A stretch of DNA of 35,364 bases, taken from NCBI GenBank assembly GCA_937951895.1, contig CALFER010000003.1, positions 1-35,364 on the forward strand, read 5' to 3'. The position numbers and the translations under genes were made by a program. The notes under the pieces are model-generated. The model searched no databases. It saw only the letters and a list, made by a program, of their open reading frames with translations, and was not told where the DNA came from. The DNA is from an uncultured bacterium (GTDB taxonomy: Bacteria > CSSED10-310 > CALFER01). Shown here piece after piece: positions 1 through 8,688 of the stretch; within the stretch, counting starts at the first letter, position 1; each line of letters opens with the position of its first letter.

Positions 1-1
1 C

Positions 2-67
2 GAATATCGGGCGAAGGACCGGTTCGGGATGGTGAGTGAGCTCTGGCCGCGGCTGATTGTTCATTGA
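2..67 (+). CDS. C-terminal tail of an upstream gene (partial)
   Basis: The frame beginning at base 2 is open from the window edge to a TGA at 65-67 and encodes 21 residues ending in ELWPRLIVH. The other two forward frames close earlier. The composition is protein-like, but the piece is too short to assign a function. It would be the gene preceding gatE, with about 70 bases between them. It could also be a chance open frame. Confidence 0.35.
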   Translation, partial: EYRAKDRFGMVSELWPRLIVH

Positions 68-136
68 TGGAATGCTTGCCTCTCCTGTGCTAAGGTAGCC
101 GCGCGATCGAACCTCTCACCCCACGGAGGACTGCGG

Positions 137-2065
137 ATGGCTCCCTTTGTATTCAAACCGTTCCACGAAATGTCTGAATCGGATTACGCGGAAATCGGCT
201 TCAAGAGCGGCCTGGAAATCCACCAGCAACTGCTCACCTCCAAGAAACTCTTCTGCCGGTGCCCCGCCGGTCACTATTCGGATCACTACGACGCCGAAAT
301 CCTGCGCCACATGCGACCGACTCTGTCGGAACTGGGCGAATACGACGGCACAGCCCTGATGGAATTCAAAACGAAAAAGGAAATCATCTATCAGATCCGG
401 CACGAAACGGTCTGCACCTACGAAATGGACGATACACCCCCGTTCGAACTCAACGAGGAAGCCCTCGATATCGCTCTCGAAATCGCCATGCTCTACGGCT
501 GCACCATGGTCGACGAAATCCATATCGCCCGAAAACAGTATCTCGACGGCAGTATCCCCACCGGCTTCCAGCGAACCACCATCGCGGGCGTCGAGGGCTC
601 GATTCCATACAAAAACCGGCGGATCCAGATCATTCAACTCGGGCTGGAAGAAGACGCCTGCCGCGAGGTTTCCGATGTCGGACACCGGCGGGTCTACATC
701 ACGGATCGTCTCGGCATGCCGCTCATCGAAAGCGTCACGGGTCCGGATATGCGAACACCTCAGGAAGTCGCCGATGTCGCCGAGATCCTCCGCAGACTGG
801 TTCGCAGCACCGGACGGGTCCGAACCGGGATCGGCGCGGCGCGGCAGGATGTCAACGTAAGTGTCACGGGGGGGACGCGGATCGAGATCAAAGGGGTTCC
901 CCGCATTCCTCACGTTCCTCTGTTGACGTACAACGAAGCGATGCGGCAGTACAACCTGCTCCGCCTGCGCGACGAACTGCACACGCGGGGAATCACACCG
1001 GAAACATTCAGCGCGGGTGTCGACGACGTGACGCGCGTGCTGCGAAAAACCCGATTCAAACCGATCCACGACGCGCTCGCCGACGGCCAGACGATCCGCT
1101 GCGTCGTTCTGAAAGGATTTCAGGGACTTCTGCGCTGGAAAACTCAGACCGATACCTACTTCAGCCGTGAAATTTCCGATCGTGTCCGGGTGATTTCGTG
1201 CCTGACCACCCTGCCCAACATCATTCATTCCGACAGCATGGGCGAAACGATCGCGGCTTCGGAATGGCAGGCCGTGCGCAAGGCGGTCGGCGCCGGCGAC
1301 TCGGATACGGCGGTTCTGGTCTGGGGACGAATGGACGATGCGGTTTCGGGCGCTTCTGAAATCATGATACGGGCACGCGAAGCGACCATCGGGATCCCCT
1401 CGGAAACACGGCAGGCACTGCGGGACGGCACCAACGGATTCGAACGCATTCTGCCGGGACCGGATCGGATGTATCCGGATACCGACATGCCGCCCAAACG
1501 CGTGACTCCCGAGCGTCTCGATCGATTGCGCGCCCGGATTCCGGAATTCATCTGGGACCGGGAAACGTGGTATGCCAGCCTGGGCCTGCCGCCCGACGTC
1601 ATCCGGCCTCTGGCAATTTCACCTCACGCCGAACTCTTCCGAACACTCGTCCGGGATGAGGGGGTCCCGGCCATGATCGCCGGTGAAGCGCTCACGCGAT
1701 GGCTGAAAAAACTGAATCGGTCTCTGAGGCAACCCGTGCGGATCGACCCCGAGACCCTCCGCGGCATCCTTGTCGCCTGCGCCACGGGCCGCCTCACCCG
1801 CGACGGTGTCTATCCCGCGCTCCATCAGGCAGCCACGACACGCCACTGGGACACCTCGCAACTCCCCTCACCGGTCGCGCCCGATTCGTTGTCGGGCCGG
1901 ATCGAGACGGCGATTCGGAATGCGGAGAGCCGGAGGGGGCTGGACGACCGTGACCGGTTGAGGCGGTATGTGACGGGACAGGTGATGCTGGAGCTTCGAG
2001 GGCGGATCCCGGGTAAGGCGGTGGCGGAAGCGGTCAAGCGGATTGAAGACGGGAGGGCGTCATGA
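137..2065 (+). CDS. gatE: Glu-tRNA(Gln) amidotransferase subunit E (archaeal-type GatE)
   Basis: GatE binds and activates misacylated Glu-tRNA(Gln) and, with ammonia from GatD, converts it to Gln-tRNA(Gln) in the cytoplasm. The 642-residue length fits GatE (about 620-640) rather than GatB (about 480). Seen in the protein: the cradle-domain start GLEIHQQLLTSKKLFCRCP near residues 25-43, PTLSELGEYD at 61-70, the motif DGSIPTGFQRT at 137-147 and LGLEEDAC at 168-175. An inserted GAD-like domain follows at about 305-425, with CVVLKGFQGLL at 322-332; GatE has this insertion and GatB lacks it. Then come GPDRMYPDTDMPP at 441-453 and a helical YqeY-like tail to the end. GGAGGA at 125-130 sits 6 bases before the ATG. 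The stop overlaps the gatD start by 4 bases (ATGA), so the two are translationally coupled. Family assignment is secure; its presence in a bacterial context is the odd part. Confidence 0.96.
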   Translation: MAPFVFKPFHEMSESDYAEIGFKSGLEIHQQLLTSKKLFCRCPAGHYSDHYDAEILRHMRPTLSELGEYDGTALMEFKTKKEIIYQIRHETVCTYEMDDTPPFELNEEALDIALEIAMLYGCTMVDEIHIARKQYLDGSIPTGFQRTTIAGVEGSIPYKNRRIQIIQLGLEEDACREVSDVGHRRVYITDRLGMPLIESVTGPDMRTPQEVADVAEILRRLVRSTGRVRTGIGAARQDVNVSVTGGTRIEIKGVPRIPHVPLLTYNEAMRQYNLLRLRDELHTRGITPETFSAGVDDVTRVLRKTRFKPIHDALADGQTIRCVVLKGFQGLLRWKTQTDTYFSREISDRVRVISCLTTLPNIIHSDSMGETIAASEWQAVRKAVGAGDSDTAVLVWGRMDDAVSGASEIMIRAREATIGIPSETRQALRDGTNGFERILPGPDRMYPDTDMPPKRVTPERLDRLRARIPEFIWDRETWYASLGLPPDVIRPLAISPHAELFRTLVRDEGVPAMIAGEALTRWLKKLNRSLRQPVRIDPETLRGILVACATGRLTRDGVYPALHQAATTRHWDTSQLPSPVAPDSLSGRIETAIRNAESRRGLDDRDRLRRYVTGQVMLELRGRIPGKAVAEAVKRIEDGRAS

Positions 2066-3444
2066 GCGACTCGTACAAGGGGTATCGCGGTGAGGCGCTG
2101 GCGGCGCTGCAGAATTTCCAGGCGATGATCTGGAGTGATGTGACGATCCGGACGGCGCAGGGCGAATATACCGGGATCATTCTGCCCCGGAGCGAGACGG
2201 CGGATCCGCTGCATGTCGTGATCAAGCTCCGGTCGGGATACAATATCGGCATATCGGCGTCGCGAATCGAGGACATCCGGATCGCGGGCCGGAAAGAAGC
2301 ACATTACAAGATTCCGGAAAAGGCGTTTCCATACGATCCGAAAAAGGTGCGCGTCAAGTTGCTCGGCACAGGCGGCACGATCGCCAGCCGTCTGGATTAC
2401 AGAACCGGCGCGGTCATCCCGGCGTTTTCACCCGGGGAACTCTATGGATCGGTGCCGGAACTCGCCGACATCTGCAATCTGGAAACGGAAAAGCTGTACG
2501 GGGTGTTCAGCGAAAACATGGGGCCGGAACAGTGGATCGGGACGGCGCAGGCGATCGGGCATGAGATCGAAAAGGGGATTCACGGGATCGTGATCGGGCA
2601 TGGGACCGACACGATGCATCATACGGCGGCGATTCTGTCGTTCATGGTACAGAATTCTCCGGTTCCAATCGTGATGGTGGGATCGCAGCGGTCGAGTGAC
2701 CGACCGAGTTCCGATGCGGCGCTCAATCTGATGCACAGCGTGAAGACGGCGGCGGAAAGCGACATCGCGGAGGTGATGGTCTGCATGTTCGGACCGACGT
2801 CGGACGCCTACGGCCTGCTCCATCGCGGGACTCGGGTGCGGAAGATGCACTCGAGTTACCGGTCGACATTCCGGACCATCGGAGACATCCCGATTGCCAT
2901 GGTCAGTCGGGACACCATCACGCCGCTGCGGCAGGATTACATGCATCGCCGGAAAGACCGGAACGTGACGGTGAATACCGCGTTCGATGAAAAGGTCGCC
3001 ATCGTGTATTACTATCCGAACATGAAGCCCGATATCATCGATTCGCTGATCGACAACGATTATCATGGCATCATCATTGCGGGAACCGGGCTGGGGCATG
3101 TGAACAAACCGCTCTATCCGGCGTTGCGGCGCGCGCATGAAAAGGGAATCGCGGTCTACATGACCGTGCAGACGTTGTGGGGATATGTGCAGATGTATGT
3201 GTACGATACCGGCCGCGACATCATGGAACTGGGAGTCGTGCCGGCGGCGAACATGCTGCCGGAAGTCGCCTATGTGAAACTGGGCTGGGCGCTGGGGCAG
3301 AGCCGGGATCTGGCGGAGGTGCGGCGGATCATGCTGACTCCGGTCGCGGGAGAAATCACGGAACGGGAACCCAGCAACGGGTACCTGATCTTCCAGGGAG
3401 GGATCCCGGAAGTGGAAGAATTCATCTCCAGGTATCGGAAGTGA
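2062..3444 (+). CDS. gatD: Glu-tRNA(Gln) amidotransferase subunit D (asparaginase-like GatD)
   Basis: GatD releases ammonia from glutamine or asparagine and passes it to GatE. The 460-residue protein has the GatD layout. An SH3-like N-terminal domain spans about 10-75 (YTGIILPRSE, SRIEDIRI). It is followed by a type I/II L-asparaginase fold from about residue 95. All four catalytic residues of the family are visible: Thr106 in TGGTIAS, Thr182-Asp183 in GHGTDTM, and Lys260 in RVRKMHSSY. SQRSSDRPSSDAALNLM at 208-224 is also typical of the family. A plain L-asparaginase would lack the N-terminal domain and the linkage to gatE. The start overlaps the gatE stop by 4 bases, which supports a fixed 1:1 operon. 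Confidence 0.96.
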   Translation: MSDSYKGYRGEALAALQNFQAMIWSDVTIRTAQGEYTGIILPRSETADPLHVVIKLRSGYNIGISASRIEDIRIAGRKEAHYKIPEKAFPYDPKKVRVKLLGTGGTIASRLDYRTGAVIPAFSPGELYGSVPELADICNLETEKLYGVFSENMGPEQWIGTAQAIGHEIEKGIHGIVIGHGTDTMHHTAAILSFMVQNSPVPIVMVGSQRSSDRPSSDAALNLMHSVKTAAESDIAEVMVCMFGPTSDAYGLLHRGTRVRKMHSSYRSTFRTIGDIPIAMVSRDTITPLRQDYMHRRKDRNVTVNTAFDEKVAIVYYYPNMKPDIIDSLIDNDYHGIIIAGTGLGHVNKPLYPALRRAHEKGIAVYMTVQTLWGYVQMYVYDTGRDIMELGVVPAANMLPEVAYVKLGWALGQSRDLAEVRRIMLTPVAGEITEREPSNGYLIFQGGIPEVEEFISRYRK

Positions 3445-3471
3445 CGGAAATGCGGTTTGTTTCCATGATAT

Positions 3472-3503
3472 TTGACAGGGATGTGATCTGTCGAGCTTAT
3501 ATG
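3472..3503 (+). promoter_or_regulatory. weak promoter candidate before marC, with a small inverted repeat
   Basis: A perfect TTGACA lies at 3472-3477 and TATATG at 3498-3503. The 20-base spacer is too long for a good sigma70 promoter. GACAG at 3474-3478 and CTGTC at 3488-3492 form a 5-base inverted repeat across the -35, which could be an operator. The 100-base gap after gatD leaves room for a separate marC promoter. The evidence is pattern only. Confidence 0.25.
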
Positions 3504-3544
3504 TTCGGGAACCGGGCAGACGCTGACAATGGAAGAGCCGACTG

Positions 3545-4177
3545 GTGGAATATTCGGACTATTTAAAGTTTTTTACCGCTTTGCTGGCGATTCTGAATCC
3601 ATTGGGGGCGATCCCGGTTTTTGTGGGGTTGACCCGGGACATGGAAGTATCGGACCGGCGTCGTGTGGCGCGCACCGCGTCGGTCGCCGTCGTGACTCTG
3701 CTGGTCGTTTCCAGCCTGTTCGGCGAATGGATTCTCAATCTGTTCGGTATCAGTATCGCGTCGTTCCGGGTCGGCGGCGGCATCCTGATCCTTCTGATGG
3801 CCATTTCGATGTTGCATGCGCGTCCTCCCGAGACCAAACATTCGCCGGAGGAGGCGGTTGAAGCGGAGAGCAAGGACAGCATCGCCGTCGTGCCGCTCGC
3901 GATCCCGCTCCTGGCAGGCCCCGGGTCGATCAGCACGGTCATCATCTTCGCGAACCGGGCGTCCGAACCGATCGATTGGAGTGTCATGCTGCTGAGCATT
4001 CTTCTGGTGGGAGTGGTGGTCTGGATCGCGCTGACAGCCGCCATCCCTGTCGGGAAGATGATCGGGCGGACAGGGATCAATATCGCCTCGCGGATCATGG
4101 GTCTGCTGCTCGCGGCGATCGCCATCGAATTCATCGCGGGAGGGTTGATTCAACTGATGCCGGGGTTGGCCGCGTAA
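3545..4177 (+). CDS. MarC family integral membrane protein
   Basis: MarC proteins (once linked to multidrug resistance, sometimes listed as NAAT transporters) are inner-membrane proteins of poorly known substrate. This one has 210 residues, the usual length, with about six hydrophobic segments. The N-terminal segment carries the family hallmark FTALLAILNPLGAIPVF at about 9-25. A second helix pair has PLAIPLLAGPGSISTVI at about 115-131, the second conserved family motif. The start is a GTG at 3545; GGAAGAG at 3531-3537 gives a 7-base spacing, and no upstream ATG is in frame. It lies about 100 bases after gatD and may be a separate unit. It converges with the MBL-fold gene. Confidence 0.9.
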   Translation: MEYSDYLKFFTALLAILNPLGAIPVFVGLTRDMEVSDRRRVARTASVAVVTLLVVSSLFGEWILNLFGISIASFRVGGGILILLMAISMLHARPPETKHSPEEAVEAESKDSIAVVPLAIPLLAGPGSISTVIIFANRASEPIDWSVMLLSILLVGVVVWIALTAAIPVGKMIGRTGINIASRIMGLLLAAIAIEFIAGGLIQLMPGLAA

Positions 4178-4220
4178 CCCCCGGAATCAATTCCCCGGAT
4201 CAATCCGATCCCGCATCCGA

Positions 4221-4952
4221 TCACCGCATCTGCCGGATGCGCACATCGATTTTGGTATCCTTGAGCAACTCGACGATCTTCTGCGGATCGGTATCGCCGT
4301 AATGATAGGGATAGAGTATTTTCGGCTGGATCCATCGAGCCGCTTCCGCCACCATTTCAGGCGTCATCGTATAGGGCAGATTCATGGGGAGAAAGGCCGC
4401 GGTGATGACGCCGATGTTCTTCATTTCGGGAATGGGTTCCGTATCGCCGGCCACGTAGATCGCGACATCGGCGAAGCGGAGAACATACCCGCTTCCCTCA
4501 CCTTTCGGATGATAGGGTTTCCCGTCCGGTCTGAGATGGACGATGTTATAGGCCGGAACCGAGTCGATCGTGACCAGCTTGAGCACGCCGCTGTCACCGT
4601 GTTTCATGGCGACACTGTTTGGAATATCCGGTTCACATTTGACGGGGTGCACGACCTGTGTGGTGGGCTTTCGCAGCAGTTCGATGGTGTCCAGATCGAG
4701 ATGATCGCGGTGATCATGGGTGATCAGGATCACATCAGCTTTGGGGAGCTTGGTGTAGTCCGCCTGCTCGCTCCAGGGATCGACATGAAAAATCCGTTCA
4801 CGCCACTTGAACATCAGACTGCCGTGTCCGATGAAGGTAATCTCGATTTCGCCGAACTCCGTCGGGATCGTATCGACTTCGAAACCGAAGACCGTCGGTA
4901 TTCCGGCGGCGACACACATTCCGCAGATGAGAACGATTCGGTTCAGGTTCAT
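4221..4952 (-). CDS. exported MBL-fold metal-dependent hydrolase (UlaG/UPF0173-like)
   Basis: This is a metallo-beta-lactamase-fold hydrolase of 243 residues. The zinc motif HDHRDH is at residues 79-84, after VILIT. FIGHGSLMF at about 40-48 and VDPWSEQ at about 57-63 are typical of the UlaG/YtkL branch. Further metal-ligand candidates are AGDTEP and YPYHYGD near the C-terminus. Residues 1-23 form a hydrophobic signal peptide or anchor, so the enzyme probably acts outside the cytoplasm, which is unusual for this branch. I chose the ATG at 4952 over the GTG at 4976: GGAGGA sits 7 bases upstream of it, and the predicted promoter would start transcription at about 4974, leaving no leader for the GTG. 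The substrate is unknown. Confidence 0.86.
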   Translation of the reverse strand: MNLNRIVLICGMCVAAGIPTVFGFEVDTIPTEFGEIEITFIGHGSLMFKWRERIFHVDPWSEQADYTKLPKADVILITHDHRDHLDLDTIELLRKPTTQVVHPVKCEPDIPNSVAMKHGDSGVLKLVTIDSVPAYNIVHLRPDGKPYHPKGEGSGYVLRFADVAIYVAGDTEPIPEMKNIGVITAAFLPMNLPYTMTPEMVAEAARWIQPKILYPYHYGDTDPQKIVELLKDTKIDVRIRQMR

Positions 4953-4980
4953 GGCTGGGTCCTCCGTTGCGTTCACCTTT

Positions 4981-5010
4981 CTTATAATACAGCTCGAAAG
5001 AAATTCTCAA
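4981..5010 (-). promoter_or_regulatory. sigma70-like promoter for the MBL-fold gene
   Basis: Read on the minus strand, TTGAGA (5010-5005) and TATAAG (4986-4981) are separated by 18 bases; each matches consensus at 5 of 6 positions. The start would be near 4974, giving a leader of about 22 bases that contains GGAGGA before the ATG at 4952. Confidence 0.5.
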
Positions 5011-5043
5011 ATCGACTCCTCCCCGGGCAAAGAGGCTCTTGCC

Positions 5044-5088
5044 ATGAAAGAGTCGGTGCGATACATACCTTTCCGGGGTGATCGATGA
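5044..5088 (+). CDS. possible 14-residue leader peptide before the ABC exporter
   Basis: A small ATG-initiated frame (MKESVRYIPFRGDR) starts at 5044 after AGAGG and ends in a TGA that overlaps the ATG of the ABC gene at 5085 by the ATGA arrangement. It could couple ribosomes onto the next gene, whose own Shine-Dalgarno sequence (GGGGTG) is modest. A frame this short can arise by chance. Confidence 0.22.
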   Translation: MKESVRYIPFRGDR

Positions 5089-6860
5089 AGCAGGTATTCC
5101 GGCTCCTGAAATATGTGTTTCCTTACCGCTACCGGGCGTTGGCGGCTCTGCTGCTTCTGATCGCAGTCGTCATGATGGATCTCGCGATCCCCAGACTCGT
5201 GCAGCGAATCATCGACGAAGGCATATCACCCCGCTCGACCCGGGTGATGCTCGAAACCACCCTCATGATGCTCGGGATTTCTCTCTTCAGCGCGCTGTTC
5301 GCCATCGGGAACAATTATTTTTCCATTCAGGTCGGCGAGGGTGTGGCGCGTGATCTCAGGGAGACCCTGTTCGCATCGATCCAGCGCCTCTCTTTCGGAA
5401 ATCTGGACCGGCTGAAAACCGGCAATCTGATGGTGCGGGTCGCCAGCGACACGGGGGTGTTTCAGAGGCTGATTCAGGTGTCGTTGCGGATCGGCACGCG
5501 CGCGCCGTTACTGATGGCCGGGAGTCTGGTTTTGATGATCCGGACCAGCCATCATCTCGCGATGATGATGCTCCCGATTCTGCTCGCCACCGGTTTTCTG
5601 ATCGTTTTTTTCGTCACGCGGATGGGACCGCTTTTTCTGTTGATCCAGCAGCGCCTCGACCGCATGAATTCGGTGTTGCAGGAAAACATCGCGGGGGCGA
5701 GGCTTATCAAGGCGTTTGTGCGTCATGATCACGAATCGGCGCGATTTCTGGACGCGAACGAACGGTATGTCGAGCAGAACATCCGGGTCATGCAGTTTAT
5801 GGCCTCGATGTCGCCCGCGCTCGCGATCTGCGTCAATCTCGGCATCGTCGCCGTCCTGTGGTCCGGGGGCAAACAGGCGGTTCAAGGGGAGCTTTCGACG
5901 GGGCAGCTCGTGGCCTTCATCAACTATCTCCAGACCACGCTCCATCCGCTTGTCGTCATGGTCATGCTGGCGAATGTCTGGGCAGCGGCGATTTCGTCGG
6001 CGGGGCGGATCATCGAGATTATGGACACGCGGTCAGAGATCGTGGATGCCCCGGATGCGGACTCGCTGCCGGCGGGACAGGCGCCTCTCATCCGCTTTGA
6101 AAATGTGACTTTCCGATACCACGGGGCATCGACGGACGATGCCATCCGGGATATTTCTTTCGAGGTGTTCCCGGGGGAAACGCTGGCGGTGCTGGGCGCG
6201 ACGGGATCGGGCAAATCGACGCTGGTGAATCTGATTCCGCGTTTTTACGATCCGCAGGAAGGGCGGATATGGATCGGGGGGGCCGATATCCGGCAGTGGA
6301 AACAGGATTCGCTGCTGGTTGTGATCGGCATTGTTCCGCAGGATACGGTGTTGTTTGCGGGCACCGTCCGGGAGAATATCGCATACGGGTGTCCGTCGGC
6401 ATCGTTCGAGGAAATCGTGCGGGCGGCGACGATCGCGTGTGCGCACAGTTTCATCGAGCAACTTCCCGACAGTTATGACACGCACATCGAGCAACGGGGG
6501 ATCAATCTCTCCGGAGGCCAGAAACAACGCCTCACGATCGCCCGTGCGCTGCTGATGAATCCGTCGGTCCTGATTCTCGATGACAGCACCAGTTCGGTGG
6601 ACATCGAGACCGAGCGGCGGATTCATACCGCGATTGCGTCGATGGACCCCGAGATGACCCGGATCATCGTGGCGCAACGGATCAGCACGGTGCGTGTGGC
6701 GGATCGGATTCTGCTTCTTGAGAAGGGCCGGATAGCGGCTCTGGGCTCGCATGCTGATTTGCTCGCGACATCACCTGTCTATCAGGAGATTGTTCAATCG
6801 CAGCTCGGAAACGGCCTCACGCCGACAGCCCATACCACCGGGCGGGAGGAGCCGTCATGA
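5085..6860 (+). CDS. ABC exporter half-transporter with degenerate ATPase site (TM287-like)
   Basis: This is a half-transporter of 591 residues. The N-terminal six-helix type IV exporter domain spans about 1-310, and the nucleotide-binding domain about 335-580. Walker A is GATGSGKST at 371-379 and the signature LSGGQ at 475-479. Walker B reads LILDD with Asp500 where catalytic Glu is expected, and the H-loop has Gln531 (VAQRIST) instead of His. This is the pattern of the degenerate-site partner in heterodimeric exporters such as TM287/288, BmrCD or LmrCD. It overlaps the next gene by 4 bases (ATGA). Together they form an inner-membrane exporter, probably for drugs or lipids; the substrate cannot be read from the sequence. 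Confidence 0.93.
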   Translation: MKQVFRLLKYVFPYRYRALAALLLLIAVVMMDLAIPRLVQRIIDEGISPRSTRVMLETTLMMLGISLFSALFAIGNNYFSIQVGEGVARDLRETLFASIQRLSFGNLDRLKTGNLMVRVASDTGVFQRLIQVSLRIGTRAPLLMAGSLVLMIRTSHHLAMMMLPILLATGFLIVFFVTRMGPLFLLIQQRLDRMNSVLQENIAGARLIKAFVRHDHESARFLDANERYVEQNIRVMQFMASMSPALAICVNLGIVAVLWSGGKQAVQGELSTGQLVAFINYLQTTLHPLVVMVMLANVWAAAISSAGRIIEIMDTRSEIVDAPDADSLPAGQAPLIRFENVTFRYHGASTDDAIRDISFEVFPGETLAVLGATGSGKSTLVNLIPRFYDPQEGRIWIGGADIRQWKQDSLLVVIGIVPQDTVLFAGTVRENIAYGCPSASFEEIVRAATIACAHSFIEQLPDSYDTHIEQRGINLSGGQKQRLTIARALLMNPSVLILDDSTSSVDIETERRIHTAIASMDPEMTRIIVAQRISTVRVADRILLLEKGRIAALGSHADLLATSPVYQEIVQSQLGNGLTPTAHTTGREEPS

Positions 6861-8686
6861 GTGCTTTGATCCGGGGCGGCGGGGGTGGAAGCGGTGATTA
6901 CCGGGCACGGTACTCCAGGGGTGCGCACGGGCGGATCGGGCGGATCGAGAAGGCGCGGAATCCCCGAGAGACGCTTCTGAGGCTGGTGCCGTATCTGACG
7001 CCGTACAAATGGCGATTGCTGCTGGTTCTGATGCTGATCTCGATCTGTATGCTGCTCGGGCTCGCCGCCCCCTGGCTGATGGGCCGGGCGATCGACGCGT
7101 TCATCGCGGGCGGGAATGTGAGGGGTTTGTCGATCACTGCGATGCTGATGGCGGCGATCTATCTGCTCGATGCACTCTTCGACGCAACCTCATCGCTTGT
7201 CATGGCGCGCGTGTCTCAGACTTCTCTCAAAACGCTCCGCCAGGATCTTTTCACGAGACTTCAGCGGCTGCCGATCCGGTTTTTCGACACGCACCCCGCG
7301 GGTGAACTCATGAGCCGCCTCACCAATGACATCGAAGCGATCAATCAGGCCGTTTCGCAGAATGTGATTTCGCTGGCGGGAAGCCTGCTGACGCTCTCCG
7401 GCGTGCTGATCACCATGTTCATTCTGAATATCCGGCTCGCACTGGCATCCCTGCTGGTCGTTCCCATCATGATCGGGTTCACGAGATTTGTTGCGCGATA
7501 CACGAGGAAGGGATTCCGGGAACTCCAGTCGAGTCTCGGGGGGATGAACACCGTACTTGAGGAAGCGATCAGCGGGCAGCGTGTCGTTCGGGCGTTCCGG
7601 CGAAATGAGTCGGTCATGCGGGCGTTCCGGGAGGCGAATGAGACCGTGTATCGGAAGGGCGTGACGGCAAACTCATACGCGTTGCTGCTCATGCCGCTTA
7701 CCAACGTGCTGGGGAATTTCTTCGTGATCGTCCTGGCGGGGCTCGGAGGCTGGCTCGCACTGGGCGGACTCGTCACGGTCGGGACGATCGCAACGTTCAT
7801 CAGCTATGGCCGTCAGTTCGTCGCCCCCCTGCGGCAGCTCGCGCATGTGTATAATTCACTCCAGGGCGCACTGGCGGGTGCCGAGCGGGTTTTCGAGGTC
7901 ATGGATCAGGAGGACGAGGGGTTTGGCGAGGAGCGGGGCGGAACGGGCGAGCGATTCAGGGGTGCGGTTCGATTCACCGACGTTCATTTCGGTTATCTGC
8001 CCGACATCCCGGTGCTCCGGCACACGACATTCAACGCCTCGCCCGGTGAAACCGTGGCGCTGGTGGGTCCGACCGGAGCCGGGAAGACCACGCTGGTGAA
8101 TCTGCTGTCTCGTTTTTACGAGATCGATTCGGGGCGCATCGAGATCGACGGGGAGGATATCCGGCATATCCCCAGGGATCGCCTCAGAAGACAGCTCGGG
8201 ATCGTTTTACAGGATACATATCTGTTTTCGGCGTCGGTCATGGAGAACATCCGGTTCGGGCGGCTGGATGCGACGGATGAGGAGTGCGTGGCAGCGGCGA
8301 CGCTGGCCGATGCGGATCATTTCATCCGTCAGTTGCCGGAGGGGTATGAGACGGAGTTATCCGAGCGGGCGGGGAATCTGAGTCAGGGGCAGCGGCAGTT
8401 GCTGGCGATTGCGCGGGCCGTGTTGGCGGATCCGGCGATTCTGATTTTGGATGAAGCGACGAGCAGTGTGGATACGCGGACGGAGTTACGGATTCAGAAT
8501 GCGTTATTGCGGTTGATGAAGGGCCGGACGAGTTTTGTGATCGCGCACCGGTTGAGCACCATTCGGGATGCGGATCAGTTGCTGGTGATTGACGGGGGTG
8601 AGATTGTGGAGAGGGGGACGCACGAGACGCTTCTGGCGAAGCGGGGGGTGTATCATCGACTCTACACCAGTCAATTCTCCATATAG
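6857..8686 (+). CDS. ABC exporter half-transporter with catalytic ATPase site (TM288-like)
   Basis: This is the partner of the preceding gene, with 609 residues. A Gly/Arg-rich N-terminal extension of about 35 residues precedes the transmembrane domain (about 45-335). The nucleotide-binding domain begins near 370. Walker A is GPTGAGKTT at 404-412. Walker B has the catalytic Glu533 in LILDEATSSVD, and the H-loop His564 is in VIAHRLST. The signature is LSQGQ at 508-512 rather than LSGGQ, as in TM288. The altered signature faces the degenerate Walker A/B of the first subunit, so one composite site is canonical and one is not. The ATGA overlap gives coupled translation of the heterodimer. Confidence 0.93.
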   Translation: MSALIRGGGGGSGDYRARYSRGAHGRIGRIEKARNPRETLLRLVPYLTPYKWRLLLVLMLISICMLLGLAAPWLMGRAIDAFIAGGNVRGLSITAMLMAAIYLLDALFDATSSLVMARVSQTSLKTLRQDLFTRLQRLPIRFFDTHPAGELMSRLTNDIEAINQAVSQNVISLAGSLLTLSGVLITMFILNIRLALASLLVVPIMIGFTRFVARYTRKGFRELQSSLGGMNTVLEEAISGQRVVRAFRRNESVMRAFREANETVYRKGVTANSYALLLMPLTNVLGNFFVIVLAGLGGWLALGGLVTVGTIATFISYGRQFVAPLRQLAHVYNSLQGALAGAERVFEVMDQEDEGFGEERGGTGERFRGAVRFTDVHFGYLPDIPVLRHTTFNASPGETVALVGPTGAGKTTLVNLLSRFYEIDSGRIEIDGEDIRHIPRDRLRRQLGIVLQDTYLFSASVMENIRFGRLDATDEECVAAATLADADHFIRQLPEGYETELSERAGNLSQGQRQLLAIARAVLADPAILILDEATSSVDTRTELRIQNALLRLMKGRTSFVIAHRLSTIRDADQLLVIDGGEIVERGTHETLLAKRGVYHRLYTSQFSI

Positions 8687-8688
8687 CC

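Noticed and set aside
88..96. extended -10 (TGCTAAGGT) before gatE
   Set aside because: There is no -35 at a useful distance and the -10 is weak; gatE may be transcribed from upstream.
116..1228. 370-residue minus-strand frame opposite gatE
   Set aside because: It is antisense to a certain gene, has no family-like motifs and arises from the high-GC third-position bias.
137..2065. GatB instead of GatE
   Set aside because: The protein is about 160 residues longer than GatB, has a GAD-like insertion and is coupled to GatD.
2062..3444. stand-alone L-asparaginase
   Set aside because: The SH3-like N-terminal domain and the ATGA coupling to gatE identify GatD.
4178..4220. rho-independent terminator between marC and the MBL gene
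   Set aside because: Only a 5-bp GGAAT/ATTCC stem with no U-tract is seen.
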